Below are positions 36,094 to 47,641 of a DNA stretch of 64,000 nucleotides, piece after piece; the first letter of the stretch is position 1, and each line of letters opens with the position of its first letter. Source of the DNA: Saccopteryx bilineata (lineage: Eukaryota > Chordata > Mammalia > Chiroptera > Emballonuridae); contig NC_089493.1 of NCBI RefSeq assembly GCF_036850765.1, forward strand, positions 188,141,140-188,205,139. The letters run 5' to 3'. The notes beneath the pieces are model-generated. The model did no database searches, was not told the DNA's origin, and worked only from the letters and a program-made list of their open reading frames with translations. The position numbers were made by a program, and so were the translations under genes.

Positions 36094-36107
36094 GGAGAAG
36101 GGAAGAG
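36056..36107. repeat. (GA)n purine tract
   Basis: Uninterrupted AG repeats with a few CAG/GGA changes. It is a simple repeat with H-DNA potential. Confidence 0.93.
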
Positions 36108-36311
36108 TAAATTAATCATTTTATTAATCCCTATTTAGAATTCGGTCGTGTAACTAAATGTCAGCCTGCTGAACTTTGCACGGAACCAGAAGGGTTGTAA
36201 AGACGGTTGCGGGGTTTGACAGTGCCGCCAGGTGAGGAAGACATCTCGTTCCACCTGCAGATTAAGTCGGTGGCAGAGTTGCGGAAGGGCACCTGTGGAA
36301 ACCAGTAATGG

Positions 36312-36347
36312 TTAACTGGTAATCCAGGAATTAACTGGTAATCCAGG
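36312..36347. repeat. 17-bp direct duplication
   Basis: TTAACTGGTAATCCAGG at 36312-36328 and again at 36331-36347, separated by AA. The exact identity suggests a recent local duplication. GTTAAC half-sites are present, but no factor binding is claimed. Confidence 0.93.
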
Positions 36348-36444
36348 CTCGAGGAAAGAGTGCATCTGAGGGCTCGGAAGGACTTCGATCATCTTTCTTT
36401 GCGAGATGATAGATTTGGTCTCTGTTCATTCTGTGTCTGTTTAT

Positions 36445-36449
<5 letters not shown>

Positions 36450-36484
<35 letters not shown>

Positions 36485-36571
36485 AAGAATCTTTTCTTTG
36501 CTGTTCTTTTTTCTTCCTCTCCCTTCCTCCTTTCCTATGGGGTATGTGTGTGTGTGTGTATGTGTGTGTAT
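36450..36571. repeat. Two (GT)n microsatellites
   Basis: GT runs at 36450-36481 and 36543-36571 are separated by a pyrimidine-rich stretch. The 124-codon plus-strand and 126-codon minus-strand open frames over this area come from the repeats. Confidence 0.93.
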
Positions 36572-37789
36572 AGCCATATCATACCTACATAGATGTGTTC
36601 CACTAAGCTCAGGTCCCTCTGAAATACCACAGTTCTCCCTTGCCTCCCGATCCCCTGTTCTCCCGCAGATAGAGTTAATTAGATTAAAGCGGACTATCTG
36701 CTCTCTGAATGATGGAGAAATCCCGTTTTTGTAATTTGTATCTCTAGCCAGATTGTGAGTTTCCTTCAAGTTCCCAGAAAGAGGCTAATATTGTGGATGA
36801 TGATCTTCCTTTCCACTATTTTCCTATTTTAAAGAGTATTCTTTTGTATTTTTTAAAGAAGCAAAAGAAGGCTTTGGTGCATTTTCCCAGCTCCTCACTT
36901 GTGTGGGGCTGAGTACTTCCGGCCCCCTCTGAGCCAATTTTATATCCTCCATCGACTCCGGAGGTTTCTAGAACTGGAGTAAGTGAGGTGACCGCATGCC
37001 CGACAGCAGCCCCGACCCCAACCCCAGACATGTGTTCAGTCTACCTTGTTTCTGATAGAGTCCCAGAAACTTGCCCTTTCAGATCTGCACGCCCTTTGTA
37101 AGTTAGGGGAGGCAGGTCTCCAGAAAGTTATGTGTTTGGGGGGGGAGGGAAGCAAGCTTTTGTGTTTCCCACGCAACCAGCTATTTGGAGGGTACTCCAG
37201 CCACTGAACATCGCAACAACAGCAGAGTCCATTTAGAGAGTAATTCACAATTAATTGACTTGGGGAAGATGCCGCCTGCCTTCTCGGGCCACGGCTCTCG
37301 CCGGGCCAGTGTGGAGCTGTCTGAGATGAGGCTCTTACCTGGAGGTCTGCGTGTCTGTCTTGTATCTCACGTCCAGTCCAGCCCTCAGAGACAATGCTGT
37401 CAATTTGTAGCACTCTCTGGCCTACTCTGAGTTCTTGAAAACCTTAGGGTCATATTGATCCTTGGGCGAAGGTGGTTGAATTTCTTCTGAGGTTTATCAA
37501 ACTCATGCTGACTTTTTTTTTTTTAACTGTTTCAGACACTTATTTGCGAATGCACAAAAAATATGAGTGATCTTGTCCCCAGGATGGAATGGTGGCCGTA
37601 CCGTACACAGTCACGTGTGTACTATGGGCTTGATAATTATCTAATGAGTGAAAGTAGTGTGGGTTTCTTCCCTTTGGGAGCATGGGAAGAATGTACCATG
37701 TGATTTTTTTTTTAATCACATACATACATATCTCGTACTTTCTATTCTCTTATCAACAGGGACATTGTCACAAACAAGACACAAGTTTC

Positions 37790-37866
37790 TAAATGTATTT
37801 ATACTCACACCTGACCATGTCTCAGGGCACACTAGTGTACTGCGGCACACTGGTTGAAAAACACTG
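37790..37866. mobile_element. hAT-like miniature element, 3' end only
   Basis: 'GGCACACTAGTGTACTGCGGCACACTGGTTGAAAAACACTG' is the same type of terminal sequence as the right end of the element at 2789-3064. The left end was not found, so the copy is truncated. The right boundary at 37866 is set by the CACTG terminus. Confidence 0.55.
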
Positions 37867-38029
37867 AATGCCATAGTAGTCGATATATAGGAATTATAAA
37901 AGGAGTAGTCATTTTGATATGAGCCAATGTGTCATTGTCACTTTCCATGCGTGAAGAGAGGCCACTAGAGTGTGTTTTACTAGAAGTTACGAAAAGAGCT
38001 AATAAAATATGAGGGTCATTAATAATGAC

Positions 38030-38325
38030 CTATAGGCCAGATTCGATCTAGTGCCTGTTATTATATGCCCACAAGCCAGCAGTTGTTTTTATTTTTTCAA
38101 ATGGTAAAAAAGTCAAAGGAAGGGTAAATTTTTATGGTACTAATAATTGTGCAAAATTAAAGGGTCTGTGTCCATAAATAAGTTGTGTGGGAACACAGAC
38201 ATATCTATTCAGTTGCATGGTTTTGACAGTGGCCTTTGGACTACAACAGTGTGTTGATCAGTATAGCCCATGGTGTAAAATATTTGCTCTTTGTCCCTTT
38301 ATAGAGAAAGTTTGCTGACCCTTAA
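38030..38325 (-). mobile_element. hAT-Charlie-type non-autonomous element, diverged
   Basis: The right end reads AAAGTTTGCTGACCCTT, the reverse complement of a CAGGGGTCRGCAAACT-type terminus. The inner 'CCATGGTGTAAAATATTTGCTC' and 'CAGTTGCATGG' blocks fit the same old family. The left end is poorly preserved. A plus-strand relative is at 57812-57980. Confidence 0.55.
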
Positions 38326-38809
38326 CTAGTGTGTGGTTTGCGGGGTTCAAAGGCAAGTGCAATAAAACAGGTGCTTTTTTTTTAATGCGTTGATATATAT
38401 TGTTGGGTTTGAGCTACTTTGGGGTTTTTGAGTTTATGGATTACTGACTATGTGAGCCAAAGGGGGATTTTATACCTGAATAAGGTGATTGCTATTCCTA
38501 ATGTTAGCTCTTGGTTTTACCGCAGATGAGACTGGATGTTTCCCTCCGAGGTGAGGAAGGGATGTGTTCAAAGAGTGGGGCTTCAGATTGGAATTTGAGA
38601 GTTTTATTATTTTTTTTTTTCTGATCCTTTAAGGCTAGCTGAGTGGACTACCTCCTCCCTGTCTCCACACACACACAGAAGTTATTCCTGGTAGGTTTTT
38701 GTTTTTTACATCAGTGACTATGGGGTGGGAGGGGCATACATTACTACTTTTTATTCACACACCTTTCAATCTAACCCCCAGGAGTATTCCTGAGCCAGGG
38801 AAACCAGGT

Positions 38810-38950
38810 TGATTTACAGTCAGTCACTTCAGGAACATGTATGGAGTTCTATGATGAGTCACAAATTGTGCCTAGGTGTGGGATTAGAAAAATGAAAGAA
38901 ACAAACAGTCTCTCTCACCAGGCTATCAAAGATCTGCCTGTAATAAGTCA
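38810..38950 (-). mobile_element. L2 remnant, minus strand
   Basis: 'GGAACATGTATGGAGTTCTATGATGAGTCACAAATTGTGCC' resembles an inverted L2 3' block. Short and diverged. Confidence 0.4.
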
Positions 38951-38999
38951 TTTTGGTCAGAGATGTTCAATGCATTGCAGTTAATAAGGATAAAAGTAG

Positions 39000-39165
39000 A
39001 TGGCATTTATTGTCCAAATCTTCTAAGTACTTTTACATGTATCATACCATGTAATCCTCAAAACAGTCCCCTTCTTTGTAAAGAGGAGGAAACTGAGGTG
39101 AAGAGATTTTATGTAATTTAGCTGGATGCTTCCGGGGTGAAGCAGAGATTGGAGTCCTGGCCACG
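39000..39165 (-). mobile_element. MIR, minus strand
   Basis: 'TGTATCATACCATGTAATCCTCAAAACAGTCCCC ... GAGGAGGAAACTGAGGTGAAGAGATTTTATG' has the reverse-complement layout of a MIR (the ACTGAGGCNCAGAGAGG core). Clear but diverged. Confidence 0.65.
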
Positions 39166-39329
39166 TGACTATGCTGAGAGTGTATTGTATATATATGGTT
39201 ATACTGCGGGTATGGCATAAATAATACTTGTTATGTTTCACAAAAACGTAAAGAATGAGTCCGCATGAACAAGGTAGAAAAGAAAAGGCACAGGGGCAGG
39301 CAGTGCCCAGGTTGCAAAGGATTCCTTCA

Positions 39330-40560
39330 GCCATGGTGAAGAACTTTTAGAATTTATTCTCAGGGCAGTAAGAATTTATTGGAGGAGTTTAAGCAGAGGA
39401 GTGCCGTTGTTTAAAAATGATCAATCTCCCTTCAGCGGTACTGTATCTAAATTATACCTCAATGAATCTGGCTTAAAGAAAGTAGCTATAAAACTTCTAG
39501 CTCCAATAATTGATTTATAGGAAACAGAGGGATAGAGGGCCGTGCTTAAATGACACCGCAGGGGTAGGATCAGCGCAATTCTAATTTTGTCGGGAATTCA
39601 CCGTTTTCCCGACAGGTGGAGGTGGGCTCAGGTGGAAGAGGCAGGTAGACGTGGGACGTGGCTTTGAGGTGGAGAGGACAGCCTGAGCTAGTGTGCTGGA
39701 TGCAGAAGGTCAGAGAAGAACCGAAGATGACTTCTAGGGTTCTGGTTGGAGCACTTGGGGTAAAGGGTGGTGCTATCTACTTAGAAGGAATATCTTTTTG
39801 GAGGAAAATAGCAAAACCACACCTAGAAATAGTGGGGATCCATTGAAGGCAGATTGACTGGGGTCAGGATCAAGAATGATAAGGGGTTTGATGTTTGGAG
39901 TCAGGGAGTCTGGGGTGAAGGGTCATTGTGGCGATTCTGGGGCCAGATGCTGAGCCCACTGACTGAAGGGATGAGAGTCAGAACAGAGAGAAGGCAAGGG
40001 ATCTAGAACATATTCAGGAAGAGGAAGCCACATGACTTGTTTGGAGGTGGGAAGGAGAGGAGAAGGAAGACTCTACAGTGCCTTCAGGCGAATGCGTGGT
40101 AGACGGCGAGCAGGTTGGGAGGAGGTCAGTTTTGACCGCCTGACTTTGGGTTCCCCGTATTAGGGATGTCCTGTATACTTAGCTATATGAGTCTGAAGCC
40201 TAAGGGAGAGTCATGGACAAGACCCTTTTGGTAGTGTCAGTGTTAACAAAGTTTCCCGGTGAATTCAATAAGGAGAAGAGAGGAGAGAGGAGAGAAGGAA
40301 AGTGTAGAGATGGAGTATTGGGAAACACCAGACTTCCAGCACATTCTGAGGAAGAGGGAGCATAGGGAAAGACTGGAAAGTGACCGGAGAGGAGAACCCT
40401 GTGGCAGTCATGTTGTAAAACTAAGGCAGAAAAGAGTTTCAAGAAGCAGGACACTATACAGTGTCAGATGGTGTAGAGGTGTCTATAAAATTTGGATTGG
40501 AAAGTATCTAATCCAGTTTGGCCATTACGAAGCTGCAGTTCCGTTAGCAAGATCATAGCG
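39330..40560 (-). mobile_element. Long ancient L2 remnant (fragments)
   Basis: Reverse-complement L2 order can be followed through 'GGAGGAGTTTAAGCAGAGGAGTGCCG', 'GACTTCTAGGGTTCTGGTTGGAGCACTTGGGGTAAAGGGTGGTGC' and 'ATATGAGTCTGAAGCCTAAGGGAGAG'. It is strongly fragmented and purine-rich. The 99-codon open frame in it is a chance frame. Exact limits are not certain. Confidence 0.5.
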
Positions 40561-41094
40561 GACAGAAAGCAGGGCAGCATTGGAATCAGCCGTTAGTGGG
40601 GTTTAGAGACACCTGATACAGCCCCAAAGTAGGTCAAAACAAAACAGAATCTGGGAAGATCGAAAAGAAAAACAATTTCTATCAAATACCAAGTGATAGA
40701 TGTCAAAATTAATTTGAACTGTTAGAGACTGCTTCTTTTGCCCATTAATAATCAGGAATTTAACCTTCTTTATGGAACTGGACTGTTTATATGAAGGTAT
40801 AGATCATAAATCACATTTAAGAGCTTATAATTGGGAACATACTTGAAAGAAATATGCAGCCAGATCTTCATAATTTAAAACTAACCTCTACTAAATTCAC
40901 TTGTATATTTGTTGCTTAAAGAAATGCCCTAAAAATGTAGTGGATAAAGAAATCAGTGAGTAAAAAATAATAGATGTTTGGATCATGTTATACAGACTTG
41001 CTATCTGAGTATATCATACTTTTATTCCGGTCTGGTTGTTTAATTAGGAGCCACTCGTTTAATAAAATGGAGAAAACAGATTAATTATGTTGTT
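40561..41094. other. Unannotated AT-rich sequence
   Basis: No repeat head, hAT terminus or coding frame was recognised between the L2 remnant and the following SINE. Confidence 0.4.
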
Positions 41095-41114
41095 GTCATG
41101 TGGAAGTTTTGAGA

Positions 41115-41451
41115 GAGAGAGAGAGAGAGAGACAGAGACAGAGATAGGGACAGGCAAACAGGAAGGGAGAGGGATGAGTAGCATCAACTTGTTGCGGCAC
41201 CTTAGTTGTTCACTGATTACATTCTCATACGTGCCTTTACGGGGGGGGGGGGGGGGGGCTCGAGCTGAGCCAGTGACTCCTTGCTTAAGCCAGTGACCTT
41301 GGACTCAAACCAGCAACCATGGGGTCATGTCTATGATCCTGTGCTCAAGCTGGATGAGCCAGCACTCAAGCCGGCAACCTTGGGGTTTTGAATCTGGGTC
41401 CTCAGTGTCCCAGGTTGATGCTCTATGCACTGCATCACCGCCTGGTCAGGC
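41115..41451 (-). mobile_element. tRNA-derived bat SINE (type D), minus strand
   Basis: It begins with a GA run, then 'GATGAGTAGCATCAACTTGTTGCGGCACCTTAGTTGTTCACTGATTAC', and ends with a tRNA-like 'GGGTCCTCAGTGTCCC ... CCTGGTCAGG'. Direct repeats GTCATGTGGAAGTTTTGAGA (41095-41114) and GTCATGTGGAGGTTTTGAGA (41452-41471) match at 19 of 20 positions, fixing the boundaries. It is interrupted by an 18-G run at 41241-41258. Similar copies are at 46699 and 62672. Confidence 0.92.
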
Positions 41452-42233
41452 GTCATGTGGAGGTTTTGAGATGGATCTGTAGCTGGTGCAAAAGCTACTT
41501 TAAAGTTGCTCTGAGATTCAGAAGTTCCACGTTTCTAAATTAAAACACCTGTTTTGATTTGATGAGAAGCTCTGAAGTGTTCAGTTTATGAGTGTACATT
41601 TTCAAGGAGAAAAATGTTTGGCATGATATCCTACAGGTGTAAGCGCTGGTTCAAGGTTCAGAGGTTTGATAACAGAAGAAAAATTATATCCTAACACTAA
41701 TGGCATCATGAGTGACTCTCCCCCTCTTCTAGCTTATGGAAAAATCATTCTCAAGGCATTCATATTTCACATTTCTTATTCTCCAGAGTGTAGGCAGTAA
41801 TCTCAGCTCTTGAGTCTTGATTTCTTCACTCTGCCAACCAGTGCTCACCTGATTTCTGGGGTTGGGGGGCTTATGATGACATGCGTGGACATCTCCCATT
41901 AAACTCCGTTACAGGAGAAGATCACTGTCCGTGATCTACCCAAAGTGGAATTAAAAAAAAATGCAAACAGAAACAGTAATAACAAACACGGGTTAAATGT
42001 TTCTTACTTTTGTGCAGCCCTTGACTAGTAGATTCAATCAAATGTTCAGCTTTTCCAAAGCAGGCTGCAAAATCCCCGTTGTCACATTTTACTGCAAATG
42101 TCACTCTCCATGTTGTCCATGAGCACAGTCCACTGGATCAAGAGACATAATGTTGTATCGGTGGCAGACTTGTTTTATTCAGCAGAGCGCCTAGTACAAG
42201 CTTGTCGGTAGCTGGAATACGACTTCCCTTTTA

Positions 42234-42235
<2 letters not shown>

Positions 42236-42268
<33 letters not shown>
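42236..42268. repeat. (CT)n microsatellite
   Basis: Uninterrupted CT repeats. No associated feature. Confidence 0.93.
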
Positions 42269-42270
<2 letters not shown>

Positions 42271-42884
42271 AAACAGACAAATCTCTTTAGAGCCTCCAAA
42301 TGCTGATTTTATTTTGCTTTCTGCCGCTCCTGCCTTTATTTATTCAGTGAGTTACTTACGGAAAGAGTTACTTGCTTGATTTGATTTAATTCATATCATA
42401 TAAAAATTCCTTTTGCACTTATATCAAATTGATTCTATTATTCACAATAATATTTTACCCTTCTTGTAACAGTAAAGTGACAAGGGATATTTTTAGACAG
42501 ACTCTGCAGTTCATTTGAAAAGGAACTAGGGAAATAAAAAAGTCTTTTTTTTTTTTTTTTCCGAAAAGTATCAGTGGAGTAGCATAGCTAATTCAGAGCT
42601 ATAGATCACTTCGGAGAATGGTTCGTTTGACCCCCTAAAGGGAATCTTGGGTCTAAAGCAATGACACAAGGTGCAGTGACACCCATGAAACCTGTCGTGT
42701 TGCCTCAATGAAACAAATCATGAGATATTAAATTGTATTTTAGCACGTTTTTAAGATAAGAAACGCTATATATTTAATTTAAAAATCTCATCTTGGAAAA
42801 AGAATTATAAATGTGAATGGAAGCTTTCTGGGGTAAAATCAATTATAACCATTCAAAATTTGTTCATAATCAATAATAAGAATA

Positions 42885-43075
42885 CTCTTTTTTTTAAAAA
42901 AAAATTTATTTAGAAAATTAAATTTAACAGGGTGACATTGATCGATAGGAGTACATAGGTTTCAGGTAAATGTTTCTAGAGCATTTGAACTGTTGATTAT
43001 GTTGTATACCCATCACACCAAGTCAAGTCATTTTCTGTCACCTTATATTTGTCCCTCTTGAGGAAAGAGTATAAA
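42885..43075 (-). mobile_element. L1 3'-end fragment, minus strand
   Basis: 'AATTAAATTTAACAGGGTGACATTGATCGATAGGAGTACATAGGTTTCAG' and the following 'CAAGTCAAGTCATTTTCTGTCACC' section match the same bat L1 3' region seen at 20525-20895. A T/A-rich left end marks the poly-A side. Confidence 0.6.
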
Positions 43076-43079
43076 AATA

Positions 43080-45860
43080 ATGCTCTTTTAATCATTCCTG
43101 GTGAGAGTTTTCTCTTGTGAAATATTAGACACTGGAGAGGTTATTTTGCAATGATATTGGGTTTTTTTCTCCCTTAATTTAAAGTTCCTTTGCATAAAAA
43201 TAATTAAATACAACTGTTATATTTAAAATTCTTTTTGCTTGGCGACATCTTTTTTTTTTTTTTTTCTCTAAAACACTCTAGGTCTCATTTGCAAAGCTGC
43301 TTTGAAATTACTTTTATGTAGATCTTTCTGATTTGTACTTGTGGTGAATTATTGTTCAAGTAAAAGAAAAAAAATATCTAAAAAGCTCAAATCATCCAAA
43401 CCTACCATTTATTTCATCTTTTGTTTAAATTGGTTTACTTTCAACCATGCAAGGGATACCTAGTACTTCAGGTCTCTAAGAAATTAAACCGATGTGATAA
43501 AATCTTTCTGTGAATTAATATAGGATACAGCAGAATTTTTGCTTAATAGTCCAGATGTCTTCACCCGAGAATACTTATTAAGATACCTATCACCTTATTA
43601 AAATATCCCTACAAATAAAAACCTCCTCTTGAGTGTTCTTTTCTTTTTAAAATTGTAATTTGGATAATTGAGGGAAGGGTATTTTCATTATGTGAACGAT
43701 TCCTGATGCTCAAAATCAAAGCTTAATTGTCAACGAATAGATCAGTGTATATTTCCTCATTAATATTTGAAGTTTTAGTTAAAACCATTTCATGGCACAA
43801 ATTACAAGCTTCTGTCTTATACTATAATTTAATTTATCGTGACCACGATGTCAGATTTAAACTCTCCATAGTGTGCATTTGTGATTGGCAATCACCATTT
43901 GTTGTCTGGTTAGGAAGGTAGAATTTCTTCCACATCTTAAAATTAAAACGGCAGTTTGAAGATACGTATAATTTTGAGGCGAGACAGTTGACAATCCTTC
44001 AAGTGCCTCATTTCTAGAAATAAGATAAAATTCAGTGAATAAATACTTAGGCTGTTGATCTTGGAAGAGGGACTCACGTTGCAGCATAGAAGGCAAACCG
44101 CTTTACATAACACATGTGCTCTTTTCAGACGGTTCATTATTAACATAGAGTGTGTCTAATGAGCGGTTTAGCTTCTTTTACTTAGAAAATATGTTCAACT
44201 CTCAGTTAGAGGCTTTTGGACTCTCTAGTTTGTGGATTATCTATAACAAAATGTCAATCCCAGACGTGATTCTGAGTCAATTCCTTTGCTCAGAAATTGT
44301 ACTTCATTTTTAATATTAGCCTTAGGGGTAGAAACATGATTAGAAATGCAGAATAATGCTTTCACTCAAAACCAATTAAAACGACTTCTGGATTCTTCAG
44401 CATAATGGGTAATTCACAGCACTGCACTTCTCCATTAGGATAGATTGAGTCTGATGGATTGAAAGATGATTTAAAACTTAGTCACTGAAATAGATTTCAA
44501 GAAAACATTCCATTTTAGTTTTTACTGATGAGGAAAAGATTTAGCTTTGTGTTTCATTTGAAAAATATGCAATTGTGTTATAATCTTGGTAACAAAAGAA
44601 AGAGGAAAGTTTCTGTTTTTGATCTGCTATGAAATTTTTTTTTGTATACATTATACGAAAAAATATTTGTTTTAAACTTGCTATGTATTGCCCGGCAATA
44701 AAGTACAGCTTCACCATAGGTAGAGAAAACATCACTTATAAATAAACATTTTTTTATTTACATTAGTATTATATAATCTGGTACATTTTTATTCCATGCA
44801 GGGGGGGGGCGGGGAACAGTTGAGAGGGAGATAGTAAAAGGTCTATTCTACAAATTCATAGTTGTTTACCAAACCTATCGATCTCTTTGGAGATCTTTGT
44901 GTTGAACACTACCAAGGGCAAGTGTTATTACTCCTCAAATAAGCAGGTGGCTTTATTATTGGGTTTATTTACGTGATTAGCAAAATAAATCTTGAAACGG
45001 GAAGATGGCCGGTAGGTTTCCTGCTAGCTGTACCCCTTGGAGCAGGCAGTGCCCCGCCTGGCTTAGAAAGACCTTGTGCTGTGGAATGTCAGAGAAGAAT
45101 TTTCCGTCCACTGTGCAGCCCGCTTGACCAAAGGGAACGTGTCAGATGTGCTTTACCTTGTAAAAGAAATTCAGTTTGACTACTGTTCACCTAGATCTGA
45201 CGCTGGAACTGACTCCGTCCCCCCCCCCCAGCTGTTTTCCTAAGTTGATTAGAATGTGGAGCCTGGAAAAATGAATACATTTATTTTTTTAAAAAAAGTA
45301 AAATACTTAAGAAAATGTCCACAATGCAAGTCATTCAGGGGGGAAAAAAAATAATTAAAACAGGCTTTAAAAAAATTTTTTTTAAATAAGTCAAGATTAG
45401 AAAAGAAGTTGGTTTTGTTCCTGTTTTTGTTTTCTTTCCCAGTGGAACGCTGTGTGTCTCTGCCACCTCCCTGCTGCCGCAGCCGCGCAGTGTGGCTCCC
45501 AGGGCTCTGCTGTGATTCTGCAGGCGGGTTGTGCAGTCCCGGGAGGATCTCGAATGTTGGGAGTGGTCTGTGGAGGATTGGATGTAAAGGAAATCCGTCA
45601 GCCCTCCCTGGGTATCACCTGTTTGCATTACATGCGTTTGTCAGTCAAAAGAATGGCAGTTTGTCACCCACACCTGGAGAACCTTCCTTAGGAGCATGGC
45701 TGATATTTATTAATAAGGATAGGTTGTTGCCCCATTTCCACCATCTTGGGCTTCTCAGACGGGCTCCCTTGACTTACAAGAGTGCGTAAGAGATGGCAAT
45801 CTCTTGCCGTGAATAACATTTACTATACCAAACATTTCACTTAGTGCTATGCATCTGACA
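43080..45860. other. Repeat-poor AT-rich stretch
   Basis: Contains T-rich runs, a 9-G run near 44801 and only short open frames. The 126-codon plus-strand frame at 45409-45789 is cysteine/serine-rich and overlaps a minus-strand frame. I recognise no family in it and treat it as a chance frame. Confidence 0.4.
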
Positions 45861-45864
45861 GGCT

Positions 45865-45868
<4 letters not shown>

Positions 45869-45895
<27 letters not shown>

Positions 45896-46274
45896 CTGAA
45901 GCTGGAAACGGGGAGAGACAGTCAGACAGACTCCCGCATGCGCCCCACCGGGATCCACCCGGCACGCCCACCAGGGGCGACGCTCTGCCCACCAGGGGGC
46001 GACGCTCTGCCCCTCAGGGGCGTGGCTCTGTAGCGACCAGAGCCACTCCAGCGCCTGGGGCAGAGGCCAGGGAGCCATTCCCAGCACCCGCCCGGGCCAT
46101 CTTTGCTCCAATGGAGCCTCGCTGCGCGAGGATAAGAGAGAGACAGAGAGGAAGGAGAGGGGGAGGGGTGGAGAAGCAGATGGGCGCCTCTCCTGTGTGC
46201 CCTGGCCGGGAATCGAACCCGGGACTTCTGCACGCCAGGCCGATGCTCCACCACTGAGCCAACCGGCCAGAGCC
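45869..46274 (-). mobile_element. tRNA-derived bat SINE (type A), minus strand, young copy
   Basis: Read on the minus strand the head is GGCTCTGGCCGGTTGGCTCAGTGG and the B box is GGTTCGATTCC; the body keeps the CCATTGGAGCAAAGATGGCCC block. A long T-run precedes it at 45869-45895, the poly-A tail of the other strand. The target duplication is not clean at the left end. It is very similar to the copies at 3954 and 58832, so insertion is recent. Open frames in it are artefacts. Confidence 0.93.
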
Positions 46275-46679
46275 TAGTTTATTTTTTCTAATGAATCTTT
46301 TCTGGTTACATGTATGTGCTGGCCATGAGTGCTTGTTCGAATTGCTAAACTATTGAAGTGAATCGTAGTAGGACATAATAGAGAGGATGCAAACACAGAC
46401 CTTTAGGCCTGGACTCACTTTCCCGATCCTAATGGATCTGCAGTTTGGGAATTCCTCGAAACCAACCTGGAAGCCACGAATTTGTGCACTGAGATCCCAG
46501 ATACTCTATGGCCAGGTCAATAGGCTTCCTGTGATTTTTGCAAAAAAGGAGGAATAACCAGATGCCAAATATATATTAGGGAATTTTTGGTCCGTTCACT
46601 GGTAGAAGAGAATGTGTAAACCCTTTTCCATCATACATCTATGAAACTTGCTAAGTGGATGCAGCTTGTTTCTTTACAA
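46275..46679. other. Unannotated sequence
   Basis: Ordinary sequence between two SINEs with no recognised feature. Confidence 0.4.
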
Positions 46680-46698
46680 CTATTTCTGTATTTTTTTT

Positions 46699-47023
46699 CC
46701 AGAGACAGAGAGAGAGTCAGAGAGAGGGATAGACAGGGACAGACAGACAGGAACGGAGAGATGAGAAGCATCAATCACTACTTTTTGGTTGCGCGTTGCA
46801 ACACCTTAATTGTTCATTGATTGCTTTCTCATACGTGCCTTGACCGCAGGCCTTCAGCAGACCGAGTAACCCCTTGCTCGAGCCAGCAACTCTGGGCTCA
46901 AGCTGGTGAGTTTATGCTCAGACCAGGTGAGCCCTCGCTTAAACTGGCGACCTCGGGGTCTCGAACCCGGGTCTTCCGCATCCCAGTCCGATGCTCCATC
47001 CACTGTGCCACCACCCTGTCAAG
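46699..47023 (-). mobile_element. tRNA-derived bat SINE (type D), minus strand
   Basis: It starts 'AGAGACAGAGAGAGAGTCAGAGAG' and ends with the tRNA-like '...GGGTCTTCCGCATCCC ... CACCCTGTCA'. The flanks CTATTTCTGTATTTTTTTT at 46680-46698 and 47024-47042 are an exact 19-bp target-site duplication. Same type as 41115 and 62672. Confidence 0.93.
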
Positions 47024-47149
47024 CTATTTCTGTATTTTTTTTAAAGAAAAGTGTGTTATTGTTTGATTTGCTTTCACCTGATGAAAATGTGAAAACATGG
47101 CATTGTCAGAAAGTAAAACAATGCAGAAAGATGAAAACAAGAAACTTTT

Positions 47150-47570
47150 AAAGCAGTCATATTCCCATAACCTGACCTAAGCACTGTTAATATTTCGGTG
47201 ACATGTGTTCTTCCAGGGAAATGCATTTTCCTTCATATGTGTGCATATGCATATGGGAGCACAGGTATATGATCTATTTAACGTGAGCTAGTGAGGGCAG
47301 TTTATTTATACAGTACTACATAGTCCTTTTATAACCTTATGTCATGCTTCTTTTTCACTTCAATAAAAAGTTTTCAAAAATGTAACTTAATGCCTGTGCA
47401 GTACATGATTCTATTTTAATGGATTTTAATTTATTTACCCATTTTCCTGCCATTGATTCCTTGCAGATTAACAGATAATGGAAGTGCTTACATTTTAAAT
47501 ATCATTATTGCACAGCTTTAACATGCATATATTTATTTCTTTTTACCTTATTTCCCCACTGCCCAGAATG
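47150..47570. other. Possible ancient LINE remnant
   Basis: 'TTATTTACCCATTTTCCTGCCATTGATTCC' and nearby AT-rich blocks resemble the ends of old L1 copies. Unsure about family and orientation. Confidence 0.3.
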
Positions 47571-47600
47571 GCTATGTCTGCTTGCCTGTTAATTTTAGGA

Positions 47601-47601
<1 letters not shown>

Positions 47602-47637
<36 letters not shown>
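47602..47637. repeat. (CA)n microsatellite
   Basis: Eighteen CA units, uninterrupted. Confidence 0.95.

Positions 47638-47639
<2 letters not shown>

Positions 47640-47641
<2 letters not shown>

Larger units (their letters stand above)
30673..37789. other. Transposon-poor noncoding stretch, continued
   Basis: Contains simple repeats (GA at about 36056-36107, GT at 36450-36481 and 36543-36571), a T22-like run near 35650 and otherwise ordinary AT-rich sequence. I recognised no mobile element or coding exon. A 109-codon frame at 31756-32085 is open, but I know no family for it. Confidence 0.5.

Noticed and set aside
45409..45789. 126-codon plus-strand cysteine-rich frame
   Set aside because: It overlaps a minus-strand frame, has no recognisable domain and lies in ordinary AT-rich sequence. 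I treat it as chance.
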